From the NCBI RefSeq assembly GCF_004307995.1, contig NZ_SIRE01000023.1, forward strand, positions 105,376-169,375: DNA of 64,000 nt. The letters are read 5' to 3'. The notes beneath the pieces were generated by a model. That model was given only the letters and a program-made list of their open reading frames with translations, was not told the origin of the DNA and did no database searches. Below, one piece after another: positions 52,329 to 60,784 of this stretch; position 1 is the stretch's first letter, and each line of letters starts with the position of its first letter. Position numbers and translations under genes: made by a program. Source of the stretch: Paenibacillus thalictri. GTDB taxonomy: Bacteria; Bacillota; Bacilli; Paenibacillales; NBRC-103111.

Positions 52329-52366
52329 GCAGTCCGGTGGTTCCATTCGATAAGGAGGGTTTATAC

Positions 52367-53905
52367 ATGGTATTGTCCAAAAAAGCAGTGATGAAAGCGA
52401 TTCCGATGACAGCGGCGGCGGCGCTGCTGTTGACTTCAGCGGCATGCGGAGATAAAGGGAGCTCGCCCGGCGGCGGCACTACGGCAGCTAAAAAAGAAGC
52501 TCCGACGGAAATTAGCATCATGTCGATCTTTTACTCACAGGAGCCGCCTGGAGAAGATAACGTCATATTGAAGGAAATCGAAAAGCGGACGAATACGAAG
52601 CTGAAAATCACATGGGTGTCGCCGAACAATTATACCGACAAGCTGAATGTTACGTTAGCATCGGGCGATTTGCCGGATATGATCTTGTCGGACAATCCAC
52701 TCAAGTCGCCGCTTGTAAAAAACATGGCGATGCAGGGCGCATTCTGGGATTTGACCAGCATGTACAAAAACTATCCGAATCTGTCCAAGTTTCCGGAGCT
52801 GACGTGGAAAAACCTGGCCTTCGGTGACGGTAAGGTGTATGGTATTCCGCGCGTACGGCCGGTGTACGGTCAAGCCGGGCTCAACATTCGCAGAGACTGG
52901 CTGGATAAGCTGGGTCTGAAGATGCCGACCACTACCGACGAGCTGTATGAAGTGTTAAAGGCGTTCGCGCAGAAAGACCCAGACGGCAACGGTAAAGCGG
53001 ACACGTACGGTCTGTTGAACTACATCAATACGAGCGATCTTGGCAACTACGGCATGTTTGAGGTCGCCTTCAACAAGACGGTGGGAGACTGGAAGCTGGA
53101 GAACGGCAAGCTCGTTCCAATCGTTTTCCTGCCGACCGAGAAAGAAGCGCTGCTGTATCTGAACAAGCTGTACGTCGATAAAATCATTCCGGAGGATTTC
53201 AGCATTCTGAAACAGACGCAAGTGCTCGATATGATCAAGGCGGGCAAGGGCGGAGCAAACTCGGTACCGCTGGACCAGGCATGGGAAGTGACGGCAGAGC
53301 TGAGAAAGCAGAAGCCGGACGCTTATTTGGAGCCTGTAGTATCGCTCAATAATACAACGACGGCGGACGCAGGTTCGTTCGGGATGTTTATGATTCCGAA
53401 GAAGGTGTCCGAAGCGAAGGTCAAGAAAATATTGGAGTTTATGGATTACGGCGCATCTGACGAAGGCTCCGACCTGGCCAACTATGGCATTAAGGATGTC
53501 CATTTCAAAGAAGAAAACGGCTTTAAAATCCCTACGGAGCAGGCTGTGAAGGACAACGTGTCGCAGCAGGCGCTGGGGCAAATCTTCCTGAAATACGATA
53601 AATACATGAAGGCTTACAAGCCGGGCATTCCGCGGGAATATTACGACAAGCATACCAAGATTGTGGATGAAAGAACGAAGGTTGCAGTGTTGGATCCGTC
53701 GATCGGTGTCGACTCCGAAACGTGGATTAAATTTTGGCCGGAATTCCAGAAGAAAATTATCGATATGAAAGTGAAGATCATTATGGGCAAGGAGGCTCCT
53801 GCAAGCTGGGATAAATTCGTTGAGCAGCTGAAGGCGGATGCTAACTTGAACAAAATCATTCAAGAAATGAACGATGCTTACGTGAAGAAAAACGGCGGTA
53901 AATAA
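52367..53905 (+). CDS. Extracellular sugar-binding lipoprotein, LplA-like
   Basis: A 512-aa solute-binding lipoprotein. Signal peptide ends in lipobox TSAAC (Cys27), then a Gly-rich linker. The large binding domain (SGDLPDMILSDNP, FGDGKVYGIPRVRPVYGQAGLNIRRDWLDKLGLKMPTTTDELYEVLKAF, KDPDGNGKADTYGLLNY) is typical of the LplA family, which takes up oligosaccharides, often galacturonides or rhamnosides. The DPDGNGKAD motif is the usual Ca2+-binding loop. ATG 52367 is fixed by AAGGAGGG. Confidence 0.92.
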   Translation: MVLSKKAVMKAIPMTAAAALLLTSAACGDKGSSPGGGTTAAKKEAPTEISIMSIFYSQEPPGEDNVILKEIEKRTNTKLKITWVSPNNYTDKLNVTLASGDLPDMILSDNPLKSPLVKNMAMQGAFWDLTSMYKNYPNLSKFPELTWKNLAFGDGKVYGIPRVRPVYGQAGLNIRRDWLDKLGLKMPTTTDELYEVLKAFAQKDPDGNGKADTYGLLNYINTSDLGNYGMFEVAFNKTVGDWKLENGKLVPIVFLPTEKEALLYLNKLYVDKIIPEDFSILKQTQVLDMIKAGKGGANSVPLDQAWEVTAELRKQKPDAYLEPVVSLNNTTTADAGSFGMFMIPKKVSEAKVKKILEFMDYGASDEGSDLANYGIKDVHFKEENGFKIPTEQAVKDNVSQQALGQIFLKYDKYMKAYKPGIPREYYDKHTKIVDERTKVAVLDPSIGVDSETWIKFWPEFQKKIIDMKVKIIMGKEAPASWDKFVEQLKADANLNKIIQEMNDAYVKKNGGK

Positions 53906-53936
53906 CAAATAAAAAATATGATAGGAGTGTGCTGTG

Positions 53937-54770
53937 ATGAGCGCAAATGTAAAGCTTGCTTTCACGACATTAGGCTGTCCGGACTGGCCTCTGCAAACGA
54001 TTATCGACAATTCGCTTCAATATGGCTTTGACGCCATTGATTTTCGCGGATTGACCGGGGAAATGAACATTTACAAGCTTCCTGAGTTTTCCGACCGCGT
54101 ATCGGAGACGAAGAGCAAAATTTCCGACGCCGGTCTGTACGTTTCCTGCTTCTCCAGCTCGGTGCACCTGATTTCCGAGGAGAAGTTCGCGCAAAATTTG
54201 GAGGAAGTGACACAGTATTCGAAGCTATGCGAGGCTTTCGGAACACGCTACATCCGCGTATTTGGCGGTAAAGTCGGGGATACGAACCGTCAGCAGGCGG
54301 TGCAGACTGCGGTCAAGCAAGCTAGTATCCTCGGAAAAATCGCTAAGGAGCATGGTGCGAAAATTTTGCTGGAAACCCATGATGATTGGATGGCAGGCGC
54401 CGATGTGAGAGCGGTTATGGAGCAGGTTGATCCTGCCGCTGTGGGCGTGCTGTGGGACGTGCATCACCCATACCGGGTGATTGGCGAACAGCCGGAGCAA
54501 ACATGGAACGCGCTGGGCCAGTGGATTGAGTACACGCACGTGAAGGATTCACGGGCTGGAGACGCTCCGGGCGAGTTCCATTATTGCCTGAACGGCGAAG
54601 GCGATATTCCGCTGAACAGCATTGTAGAGCTTCTCCTGCGCAAAGGATATCAAGGTCACTTCACGCTGGAATGGGAGAAGAAGTGGCATCCAGAATTGGA
54701 TCCGGCTGAAATCGCCTTCCCGCAATACGTTCAATACATGAGAACGCTAACGGAGGGTATCAGCCTATGA
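53937..54770 (+). CDS. Sugar phosphate isomerase/epimerase (xylose-isomerase-like TIM barrel)
   Basis: A 277-aa AP-endonuclease-2/xylose-isomerase-type barrel. Metal-binding residues are seen in ILLETHDDWMAG (Glu, His, Asp), GVLWDVHHPYRVIGE (Asp, His), YTHVKDS and the final FTLEWEKKWHPE (Glu). Members isomerise or epimerise ketoses, inosose or dehydrosugars. AGGAG precedes the start; GTG 53934 is an equally placed alternative. It overlaps the dehydrogenase gene by 4 bp, so the two act in one pathway. Confidence 0.9.
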   Translation: MSANVKLAFTTLGCPDWPLQTIIDNSLQYGFDAIDFRGLTGEMNIYKLPEFSDRVSETKSKISDAGLYVSCFSSSVHLISEEKFAQNLEEVTQYSKLCEAFGTRYIRVFGGKVGDTNRQQAVQTAVKQASILGKIAKEHGAKILLETHDDWMAGADVRAVMEQVDPAAVGVLWDVHHPYRVIGEQPEQTWNALGQWIEYTHVKDSRAGDAPGEFHYCLNGEGDIPLNSIVELLLRKGYQGHFTLEWEKKWHPELDPAEIAFPQYVQYMRTLTEGISL

Positions 54771-55825
54771 GTAAAATTCGAGTTGCCATTATCGGTCAAG
54801 GCCGCAGCGGCCGCGACATTCATGCATTTTCCTTAGGACAAATGAAGGATCGCTACGAAATCGTTGCGATCGCCGATCAGCTGGAGGAGAGACGCGTCCG
54901 GGCGCAGAAGGAGCTGGGTTGCGACGTATACAGCGATCATAGAGAGTTTTATGGCAGAACGGATATCGATCTGGTGATCAACGCTTCGCCGAGCCATTTG
55001 CATTTTCCGGTAACGAAGGAGCTGCTGGAGAACGGATTTAACGTATTGTGCGAGAAGCCGCTGGCCAAAACGGCTGAAGAGGTCGATGTGCTGATTCAAA
55101 TGGCTGAACGCACCGGCAAGCTGCTTGCTGTTTATCAGCAGTCTCGTTATGCTCCCGCCTTCCAAAAAATCCGCGAGATCATTGAAGCGGGAACGATCGG
55201 CCGGGTGGTGCAGGTCAGCATCGCATACAACAATTTTGCCCGCAGATGGGACTGGCAGACGCTGAAGGCGAACAACGGCGGCAACCTGCTGAACACCGGC
55301 CCGCATCCGGTCGATCAGGCGCTGCAGTTTTTCGGCACCGACATGATGCCGCAGGTGACCTGCATTATGGACCGCGCCAATACGGCCGGCGATGCGGAGG
55401 ATTTCGTCAAGCTGCTGCTGCATGGCAAAGGGCGTCCGGTTGTTGACGTGGAAATTTCGTCCTGCTGCGCGTATCCAAGCTTTACTTACAACATCCAAGG
55501 GACAAACGGCGGGATTAAAGGAAGCACGACTCACCTGGACTGGAAATATTTCAAATCGGAGGAAGCCGGCGAGCTGAAGCTTATCACGACGCCGCTGGTC
55601 AATTCGAACGAAGAGCCGGCCTATTGCCGCGAGGAGCTCACATGGTACGAGGACAGCTGGGATATTCCGGACGAAGCCGGCAAGCACTTGTTCCATGCGA
55701 TGGCGCAAAGATTTTACTCCATGCTGTATAACACGATCAAAGAAGGCCAGGCGCTGGAAATCACGCCTCAGCATGTGCGGCAGCAAATTGCCGTGATGGA
55801 AGAGTGCCATCGCCAAAACAGCTAG
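54767..55825 (+). CDS. Gfo/Idh/MocA-family NAD(P)-dependent dehydrogenase
   Basis: A 352-aa sugar or inositol dehydrogenase. N-terminal Rossmann GQGRSGRDIHA, NASPSHLHFPVTKELLENGFNVLCEKPLAKTAEE with the catalytic Lys in EKPL, and a C-terminal domain with GGNLLNTGPHPVDQALQFFG, whose Asp and His complete the site. The start overlaps the isomerase stop as ATGA. The pair probably oxidises and rearranges a sugar brought in by the upstream transporter. Confidence 0.93.
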   Translation: MSKIRVAIIGQGRSGRDIHAFSLGQMKDRYEIVAIADQLEERRVRAQKELGCDVYSDHREFYGRTDIDLVINASPSHLHFPVTKELLENGFNVLCEKPLAKTAEEVDVLIQMAERTGKLLAVYQQSRYAPAFQKIREIIEAGTIGRVVQVSIAYNNFARRWDWQTLKANNGGNLLNTGPHPVDQALQFFGTDMMPQVTCIMDRANTAGDAEDFVKLLLHGKGRPVVDVEISSCCAYPSFTYNIQGTNGGIKGSTTHLDWKYFKSEEAGELKLITTPLVNSNEEPAYCREELTWYEDSWDIPDEAGKHLFHAMAQRFYSMLYNTIKEGQALEITPQHVRQQIAVMEECHRQNS

Positions 55826-55975
55826 TAGCACGATCCGGAATTTCAGTTAATATGGCTAACGGACAAGGCTTACCGTCAGTACTCTGACTTTGCGATTTCA
55901 TCTGGACAGATGAGATGGCCTCCGAACGGCAGTTCTGAAGACCATTAACCTACGAACCGTCACGGCCCAATGCTG

Positions 55976-56010
55976 ACGGACAGGAGCGCGCTTATTTGGC
56001 AAAAAAGTCG
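55976..56010 (+). repeat. 35-bp intergenic repeat, copy 1
   Basis: ACGGACAGGAGCGCGCTTAT followed by TTGGCAAAAAAGTCG; the second copy begins 50 bp later (56026-56060) with ACGGACAGAGACGCGCTTAT followed by TCGCTCAAAAAGTCA. Both lack coding potential. Confidence 0.7.
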
Positions 56011-56025
56011 ATTTTTGCTTTTTTA

Positions 56026-56060
56026 ACGGACAGAGACGCGCTTATTCGCTCAAAAAGTCA
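56026..56060 (+). repeat. 35-bp intergenic repeat, copy 2
   Basis: Second copy of the repeat at 55976, with differences in the middle of the GGAGCG/AGACG part and in the TTGGC/TCGCT part. Confidence 0.7.
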
Positions 56061-56467
56061 GGGCAATCACAGTTGATAAGCAAAATAAGGACACTGGTGT
56101 CCATTACGCTTGGGAAACCTCTGATTTTGTTTAAATTGCGGCGCTCATGTCCGTAAGAGAGGTGGGGAGGCTGACCTCATATTGGCATGTGCGCAATGAA
56201 TGATCAGGTCATGTCCGTTTAGAGGGGGCAGTGGGCTATGCGCAATGAATTAAAAGTCCCCGAGCGAGCTCCGTTAAAGCGAATCAGGCGTAACCGTCCA
56301 TCAACTATCTGAATGGTAACGTTAAATCAGGATCGATCTACTAGTGCGTCGAATCTCAAATAATCCATTGATTGAGCCCAAAGATTTATAGGGTCTACTT
56401 GAGGGCGATCCAACGGCAAGAGTTGGCTAATGACCATGTTGTTGACACCATTCGTTGATTCCATGAC

Positions 56468-56534
56468 CAAGCGGAGCCGCCTTCACTAGGCGGCTCTTTT
56501 ATTGCGCCTCAAACACCATCTGAAGTCCGTTCTA
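56468..56534 (+). repeat. 67-bp terminator-bearing repeat, copy 2
   Basis: Same orientation as 47703-47769; 63 of 67 bases agree. It again starts with a terminator stem (AGCCGCCT-TCACT-AGGCGGCT, then CTTTTATT). It ends the non-coding gap after the sugar operon. Confidence 0.9.
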
Positions 56535-56631
56535 GGTGGGAAACAGACCGTTGACACCTGCCCCCCACTGCAATAGAATGTATTAATATTCCCTACATTG
56601 AATAATAATACATTATAGACGAGGTGACGCT

Positions 56632-57546
56632 GTGAATCATTTCTTGTCTTTAAAGGAATTGGACCAAGATACCCTACAGTCCATCATCGTTCAGGGGATT
56701 GAGATAAAAAAGAACCCCAGAAAGCATGATCATGCTTGTGAAGGAAAAGGTCTTCTCATGTTATTCCAAAAGACATCAACAAGAACAAACTTATCTTTTC
56801 AGTCGGGAATCAATCAACTGGGGGGATATTCTGTTACGATGGATTGGGACTCAAGCAATTTCAGTATCTCTCCGATTCAGTATGAGGTTCAATATGCATC
56901 AAGGAACTGCGATGTCATCATGGCGAGATTAAAGAAACATTCGGATCTGCTTGAATTAGCTAAATACTCGAAAGTCCCCGTAATCAATGGATGCTGCGAT
57001 ACCTATCACCCGTGTCAAGCATTAGCAGACTTAATGACCGTTTATGAAATATCGGGAACATTTTCGGGAGTCACCATCACTTATGTCGGTATACATAACA
57101 ATGTAGCGAATTCATTGATAGCAGGCTGCATTACTTTAGGGGTCAAGCTTTTGCTAGTAACTCCTATAATTAACACGCCTTCATGGGATGAAGAGCTGAT
57201 GCGGACTGCATACCAAAGCGGTTGCGTGGAAAATGTAACCAGTTTGTCCGAAGCTGTTTCCAGATCTGATTTTGTTTATACCGATACTTGGGTCGATATG
57301 GAGTTTTTCCACGAGAGCCATTATCAAGATGAAAAGAATCGAAGAATTAACATCATGTCACCTTTCCAGTTGAACAGGGAAAACCTCAAAGGACACTCAC
57401 CTTATATCATGCATGATATGCCTATTCATCCCGGATACGAGATTGAAGAAGAACTCATCGAATCTGACAGATCGATTATATATCAACAAGCCGAAAACAG
57501 GATGCACGCACAAAAGTCGCTGCTGCTATACTTGCTGAACAACTAA
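56632..57546 (+). CDS. Atypical ornithine/aspartate transcarbamoylase-family protein
   Basis: A 304-aa carbamoyltransferase. The carbamoyl-phosphate motif is STRTN at 49-53 and HPCQALADLMT at 126-136, both intact. The second-substrate loop is MHDMP (260-264), where ornithine carbamoyltransferases have MHCLP, so the Cys that contacts ornithine is lost; DTWVDME replaces the usual DVWVSMG. It is therefore probably not a plain OTCase, and the acceptor amine is unknown. No arginine genes are near. GTG start with GAGGTG. The gene is clearly AT-richer than its neighbours, which suggests transfer. Confidence 0.8.
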   Translation: MNHFLSLKELDQDTLQSIIVQGIEIKKNPRKHDHACEGKGLLMLFQKTSTRTNLSFQSGINQLGGYSVTMDWDSSNFSISPIQYEVQYASRNCDVIMARLKKHSDLLELAKYSKVPVINGCCDTYHPCQALADLMTVYEISGTFSGVTITYVGIHNNVANSLIAGCITLGVKLLLVTPIINTPSWDEELMRTAYQSGCVENVTSLSEAVSRSDFVYTDTWVDMEFFHESHYQDEKNRRINIMSPFQLNRENLKGHSPYIMHDMPIHPGYEIEEELIESDRSIIYQQAENRMHAQKSLLLYLLNN

Positions 57547-57654
57547 ATACAGGTTGGATGAGCCCCCTGTCTCGAAGGAACTCCCGTTAAGACAACCACT
57601 TTAAGGGATGGAACGAATCGCGGACCTAACCTAATCTTCACGGGGCTTACTATG

Positions 57655-57745
57655 CCAAAAAAGACCCGGCGGTATTGAACTGCACCTCCAATGGTTAGCT
57701 CGTGTCTAACCATTGGCGTGCAGTTCCTGCTCCGCCAGGTCTTTA
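57655..57745. repeat. 83-nt bipartite inverted repeat
   Basis: Outer stem AAGACCCGGCGG / CCGCCAGGTCTT (57661-57672 with 57732-57743) and an inner stem AACTGCAC..CCAATGGTTAG / CTAACCATTGG..TGCAGTT (from 57679 to 57725) around the 7-base CTCGTGT. A-run before and T-run after allow it to end transcription from both sides, between the converging carbamoyltransferase and sulfatase genes. The inner arms resemble the terminal inverted repeats of IS3-type elements. Confidence 0.75.
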
Positions 57746-57787
57746 TTGTGTACACCTGATGCTGCTCAAGCTAGCTCAACTAGCTCG

Positions 57788-59236
57788 CTATTCCAGCTCG
57801 TGAAATGCCCTCCGGCCTTTGGCAGCGGTACCCGCCAAATAAAGCTGCCCTTTCCCCGTCACCGCTTCGCGAACGCCGTCCAGCTGAGGATTGACGTAAC
57901 GGGCGAACCATTCCTCCAGCTCGGCTCGAAGCTGCGTTTCGATATCCTGAAACGATTTCCGGCCGGCTTTGTTGTCCGTCTCGCCCGGATCGCCGCTTAA
58001 GTCGTATAGCTCATGCGGGCCGTAAGGATAACGATGCACGTATTTCCAGCTCTTGGTCCGCACCATCCGCACCGGTCCGTATTCATCGTACACAACGACC
58101 GGCCGGCCCGTTTCGGAGGAGGCGTCCTCTTGTGTCCGCAGCGCAGCAGCCTCCTCTTCCGCCGTCAATCCGGCGAAAGAGCGGCCCGGAAGAGATACCG
58201 CATCCGGCTGCGGGAGGCCGGCGTATTCCAGCAACGTCGGCATCACGTCGTAGCCGCTGAGCAGTTCGCCGCACACCATCCCTGCGGCCGATCGGCCCGG
58301 GTGGCTCCATATAAACGGCACCTTGACCGACGTATCGTACATGTTCTGCGGAAACGTGCCGTTGCCTTTGCCCCAGATGCCGTGATGTCCGCAGTTGAAG
58401 CCGTTGTCGCTGGTGAAGACGATCAGCGTCCGCTCCCGCAGGCCAAGCTGCTCAAGCCGGTTCGCAATGCGCCCGATCTGCTCGTCCATAGCGGTCACTG
58501 CCGCGAAATATCCTTGCAGGTTATCGCGGGTGCGCGTCCTGACATCTGCAGGCACCGTGCTGGGCAGGCTCCACGGATGCGGCGGCTCCTGCGGGCACGA
58601 GGCAAACGCGCAGTCATTGTACGAATCGACAATATGCTGCGGATGGTTATCGATCCACGGACTATGCGGTGCCGTGTAGTGAACGCTTAAATAAAACGGC
58701 GCAGCGCCACCGGCATGAGCATCCAGAAACTCCAGCGCATCATCTGTAATTGCCTCGGTTACGTATCCCGGCTCCGTTACCGGCACACCATCACGAATCA
58801 TCGGCGCGCCGTAATAATTGCCGCCCCCCGTCTGATGCGCATACCAGTGGCTGAACCCCTTCTGCGGCTTCAAGCTGTCGCCCAGATGCCACTTGCCACT
58901 TAAGCCGCATATGTAGCCATGCTCGGCCATAATATCCGTATACGCCGTCTGGCCTTGCAAATATTCCACCGCTTCCGGCCCCGTATTGCCTTCGCGAATC
59001 CAGTCGTGCACGCCGTGCTGCGACGGTATGCGGCCTGTCAGCAGTGAAGCGCGGGCCGGCGAGCAGACCGGCGACGTACAGAAAAAGTTGTCGAAGCGAA
59101 TGCCTTCCGCCGCAAGCCGATCGAGATGTGGCGTGCGAATCTCGGGATTGCCAGCGCAGCCCATCGCCCACGCACCTTGGTCATCCGCCAATATAAACAC
59201 AATATTGGGCCTTTCTCCGCCAGCGCCTCCGGTCAT
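57788..59236 (-). CDS. Cys-type sulfatase
   Basis: A 482-aa sulfatase that hydrolyses sulfate esters. The modified-Cys motif is CSPARASLLTGR, where the Cys is converted to formylglycine. N-terminal metal-binding NIVFILADDQGAWAMGC, then LSGKWHLGD, FTSDNGFNCGHHGIWGKG complete the active site. There is no signal peptide, so it acts in the cytoplasm on imported substrate; maturation needs a radical-SAM anSME, not seen in the window. It overlaps the other sulfatase gene by 4 bp (ATGA). Confidence 0.92.
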   Translation of the reverse strand: MTGGAGGERPNIVFILADDQGAWAMGCAGNPEIRTPHLDRLAAEGIRFDNFFCTSPVCSPARASLLTGRIPSQHGVHDWIREGNTGPEAVEYLQGQTAYTDIMAEHGYICGLSGKWHLGDSLKPQKGFSHWYAHQTGGGNYYGAPMIRDGVPVTEPGYVTEAITDDALEFLDAHAGGAAPFYLSVHYTAPHSPWIDNHPQHIVDSYNDCAFASCPQEPPHPWSLPSTVPADVRTRTRDNLQGYFAAVTAMDEQIGRIANRLEQLGLRERTLIVFTSDNGFNCGHHGIWGKGNGTFPQNMYDTSVKVPFIWSHPGRSAAGMVCGELLSGYDVMPTLLEYAGLPQPDAVSLPGRSFAGLTAEEEAAALRTQEDASSETGRPVVVYDEYGPVRMVRTKSWKYVHRYPYGPHELYDLSGDPGETDNKAGRKSFQDIETQLRAELEEWFARYVNPQLDGVREAVTGKGQLYLAGTAAKGRRAFHELE

Positions 59237-60702
59237 AACCGCTCGATCCCCATTCGCACGTATTGCTCAGGCGGAGCGTCATTATCGCGCAATAATGAGG
59301 CGATATGCCCCAGCATCCGCTGCTCGACATCCGCATCTTGGATCGGCGCCAGCTGCAACGAATCGCTGGCAAGGTCAAACAGCATCGTACCCAGCTGGCT
59401 TGGTCCGTGCGCGCCCGTTCCGGCGATTTTCAGCGTTCTCAGTCCTTTCGTGAAATCGAAAGGCTCCGCCAGCTCCGCCTGCCTCAGTTCGTCGGGGCTG
59501 AACCGGCCTCTCATATGTGTCGGCATCAGCGTATAGTTGTACAGCGGCTTGTTGTCTTCGCTAACAGGCCCTCTCATATACACATAACGACCGTCGGTGC
59601 AGTTGATATGCCCGCCGTGGATGCCGAAAACCGCCGCCTCCCGCACCGGCTCGTCGGAAACAATCGTATCCTTGAGCGCACGCCCCCTCATATCCTGCGG
59701 AATGTCCGCGCCGAAAAACTCCAGCAGCGTTGGCGCCATATCGATCGTCTGCACCAGACTGCCGCGCCGCTCGCCTTTTTTGCCGCAGCGCGGGTCCCAT
59801 ATAAACAGCGGCGTATGCGCCACCTCGTTATAAAACGGCTGCACGCACTTCGCCCACCAATCGTGCTCGCCGAGCAGGAACCCGTGATCCGTATTGACGA
59901 TCAGCATCGTATCCTTCCACAAATCGAGCTCATCCATCAAATCGAGCACCTTGCCCAAATAAGCGTCGCACATGCTCAGCAATGCGGCATATTCATAGCG
60001 AACATGGGAGACTTCCTCCGGCGTTTGTGAAACCCGCTTGTAAGGCGGCCAATCAAAATGTTTGCCCGAGTATTCATGCGGATACAAATCTTTATATTTC
60101 TGCGGGGTATGGAACGGCTCATGCGGATCAAACGTCTCCAGCTGCAGGAACCAGCGGTCCTCCTCGCGATTGCGCCGGATAAACTCCAGCCCGCGGGCAA
60201 ACGTCTGAGCCTGCGGGAAGTCCTCTTCCCGCTCCAACTGCTGCCGGTTGATCCAATCCTGGCGGACAATGCTGCCCCAACTGTGCCCTCCGACTGTTTC
60301 CGGCGCCTTCGGGTCCCTTACCTGACCGATCCACGGGTCGCCTTCCTGCCCGCGAATCAGCTCAAACGTATTGTACCGGGTATGATAGGTGGCCCCGCCG
60401 TCTTCCCAATAATGCTGGTGGTCGGTCACCAGATGCGTATACACGCCTTGCTGCCGCAGCAGCTCCGGCATCGCATCGTCGAACGGCTCCAGCGGCCCCC
60501 AGCTGCGGTGCAGGAAGTTGTGCCTTCCCGTCATCAGCTCTCTGCGCGCAGGCATGCAAGGCATGCTGCCGACATAGCTGTTGTCGAACACGACCGTCCT
60601 CTCCGCCAATCTGGCGAAATTCGGGGCATGCGTCCAATCGCAGCCGTAGGGCGGCAGCATGCGCCGGTTCAACGTGTCGAACATAACCATAATCGCTTTC
60701 AT
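59233..60702 (-). CDS. Cys-type sulfatase, divergent
   Basis: A 489-aa sulfatase-family enzyme. The modification motif is CMPARRELMTGR; the metal ligands are in MVMFDTLNRRMLPPYG and VNTDHGFLLGEHDWWAK; a Trp/His-rich VTDHQHYWEDGGATYH segment is a group feature. No signal peptide. The two sulfatases differ in sequence and probably remove sulfates at different positions. AAAGGAG precedes the ATG. The gene follows a sugar ABC transporter operon after 80 bp. Confidence 0.9.
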   Translation of the reverse strand: MKAIMVMFDTLNRRMLPPYGCDWTHAPNFARLAERTVVFDNSYVGSMPCMPARRELMTGRHNFLHRSWGPLEPFDDAMPELLRQQGVYTHLVTDHQHYWEDGGATYHTRYNTFELIRGQEGDPWIGQVRDPKAPETVGGHSWGSIVRQDWINRQQLEREEDFPQAQTFARGLEFIRRNREEDRWFLQLETFDPHEPFHTPQKYKDLYPHEYSGKHFDWPPYKRVSQTPEEVSHVRYEYAALLSMCDAYLGKVLDLMDELDLWKDTMLIVNTDHGFLLGEHDWWAKCVQPFYNEVAHTPLFIWDPRCGKKGERRGSLVQTIDMAPTLLEFFGADIPQDMRGRALKDTIVSDEPVREAAVFGIHGGHINCTDGRYVYMRGPVSEDNKPLYNYTLMPTHMRGRFSPDELRQAELAEPFDFTKGLRTLKIAGTGAHGPSQLGTMLFDLASDSLQLAPIQDADVEQRMLGHIASLLRDNDAPPEQYVRMGIERL

Positions 60703-60784
60703 CGCACCGTTCTCCTTTCGGTTCTACTCTGCGAATTCGTTGGATGTAAAGTTTGCTCTATAACCAATTCCACAAATGTAAGCG

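Larger units (their letters stand above)
55826..56631. other. Gene-free, repeat-rich gap of about 800 bp
   Basis: No good coding frame with a start and binding site is seen. It contains two 35-bp repeats (55976 and 56026), two near-copies of GTCATGTCCGT with AGAGG downstream (about 56143 and 56213), the hairpin CCAAC-GGCAAGA-GTTGG (about 56411-56427), a short open frame on the minus strand (56327-56464), the second 67-bp repeat, and the upstream region of the carbamoyltransferase gene. It looks like a graveyard of small extragenic repeats. Confidence 0.65.

Noticed and set aside
52955..54010. Minus-strand open frame of 351 codons opposite the sugar-binding protein gene
   Set aside because: Composition is Leu/Arg/His-rich and it lies antisense to a clear lipoprotein gene.
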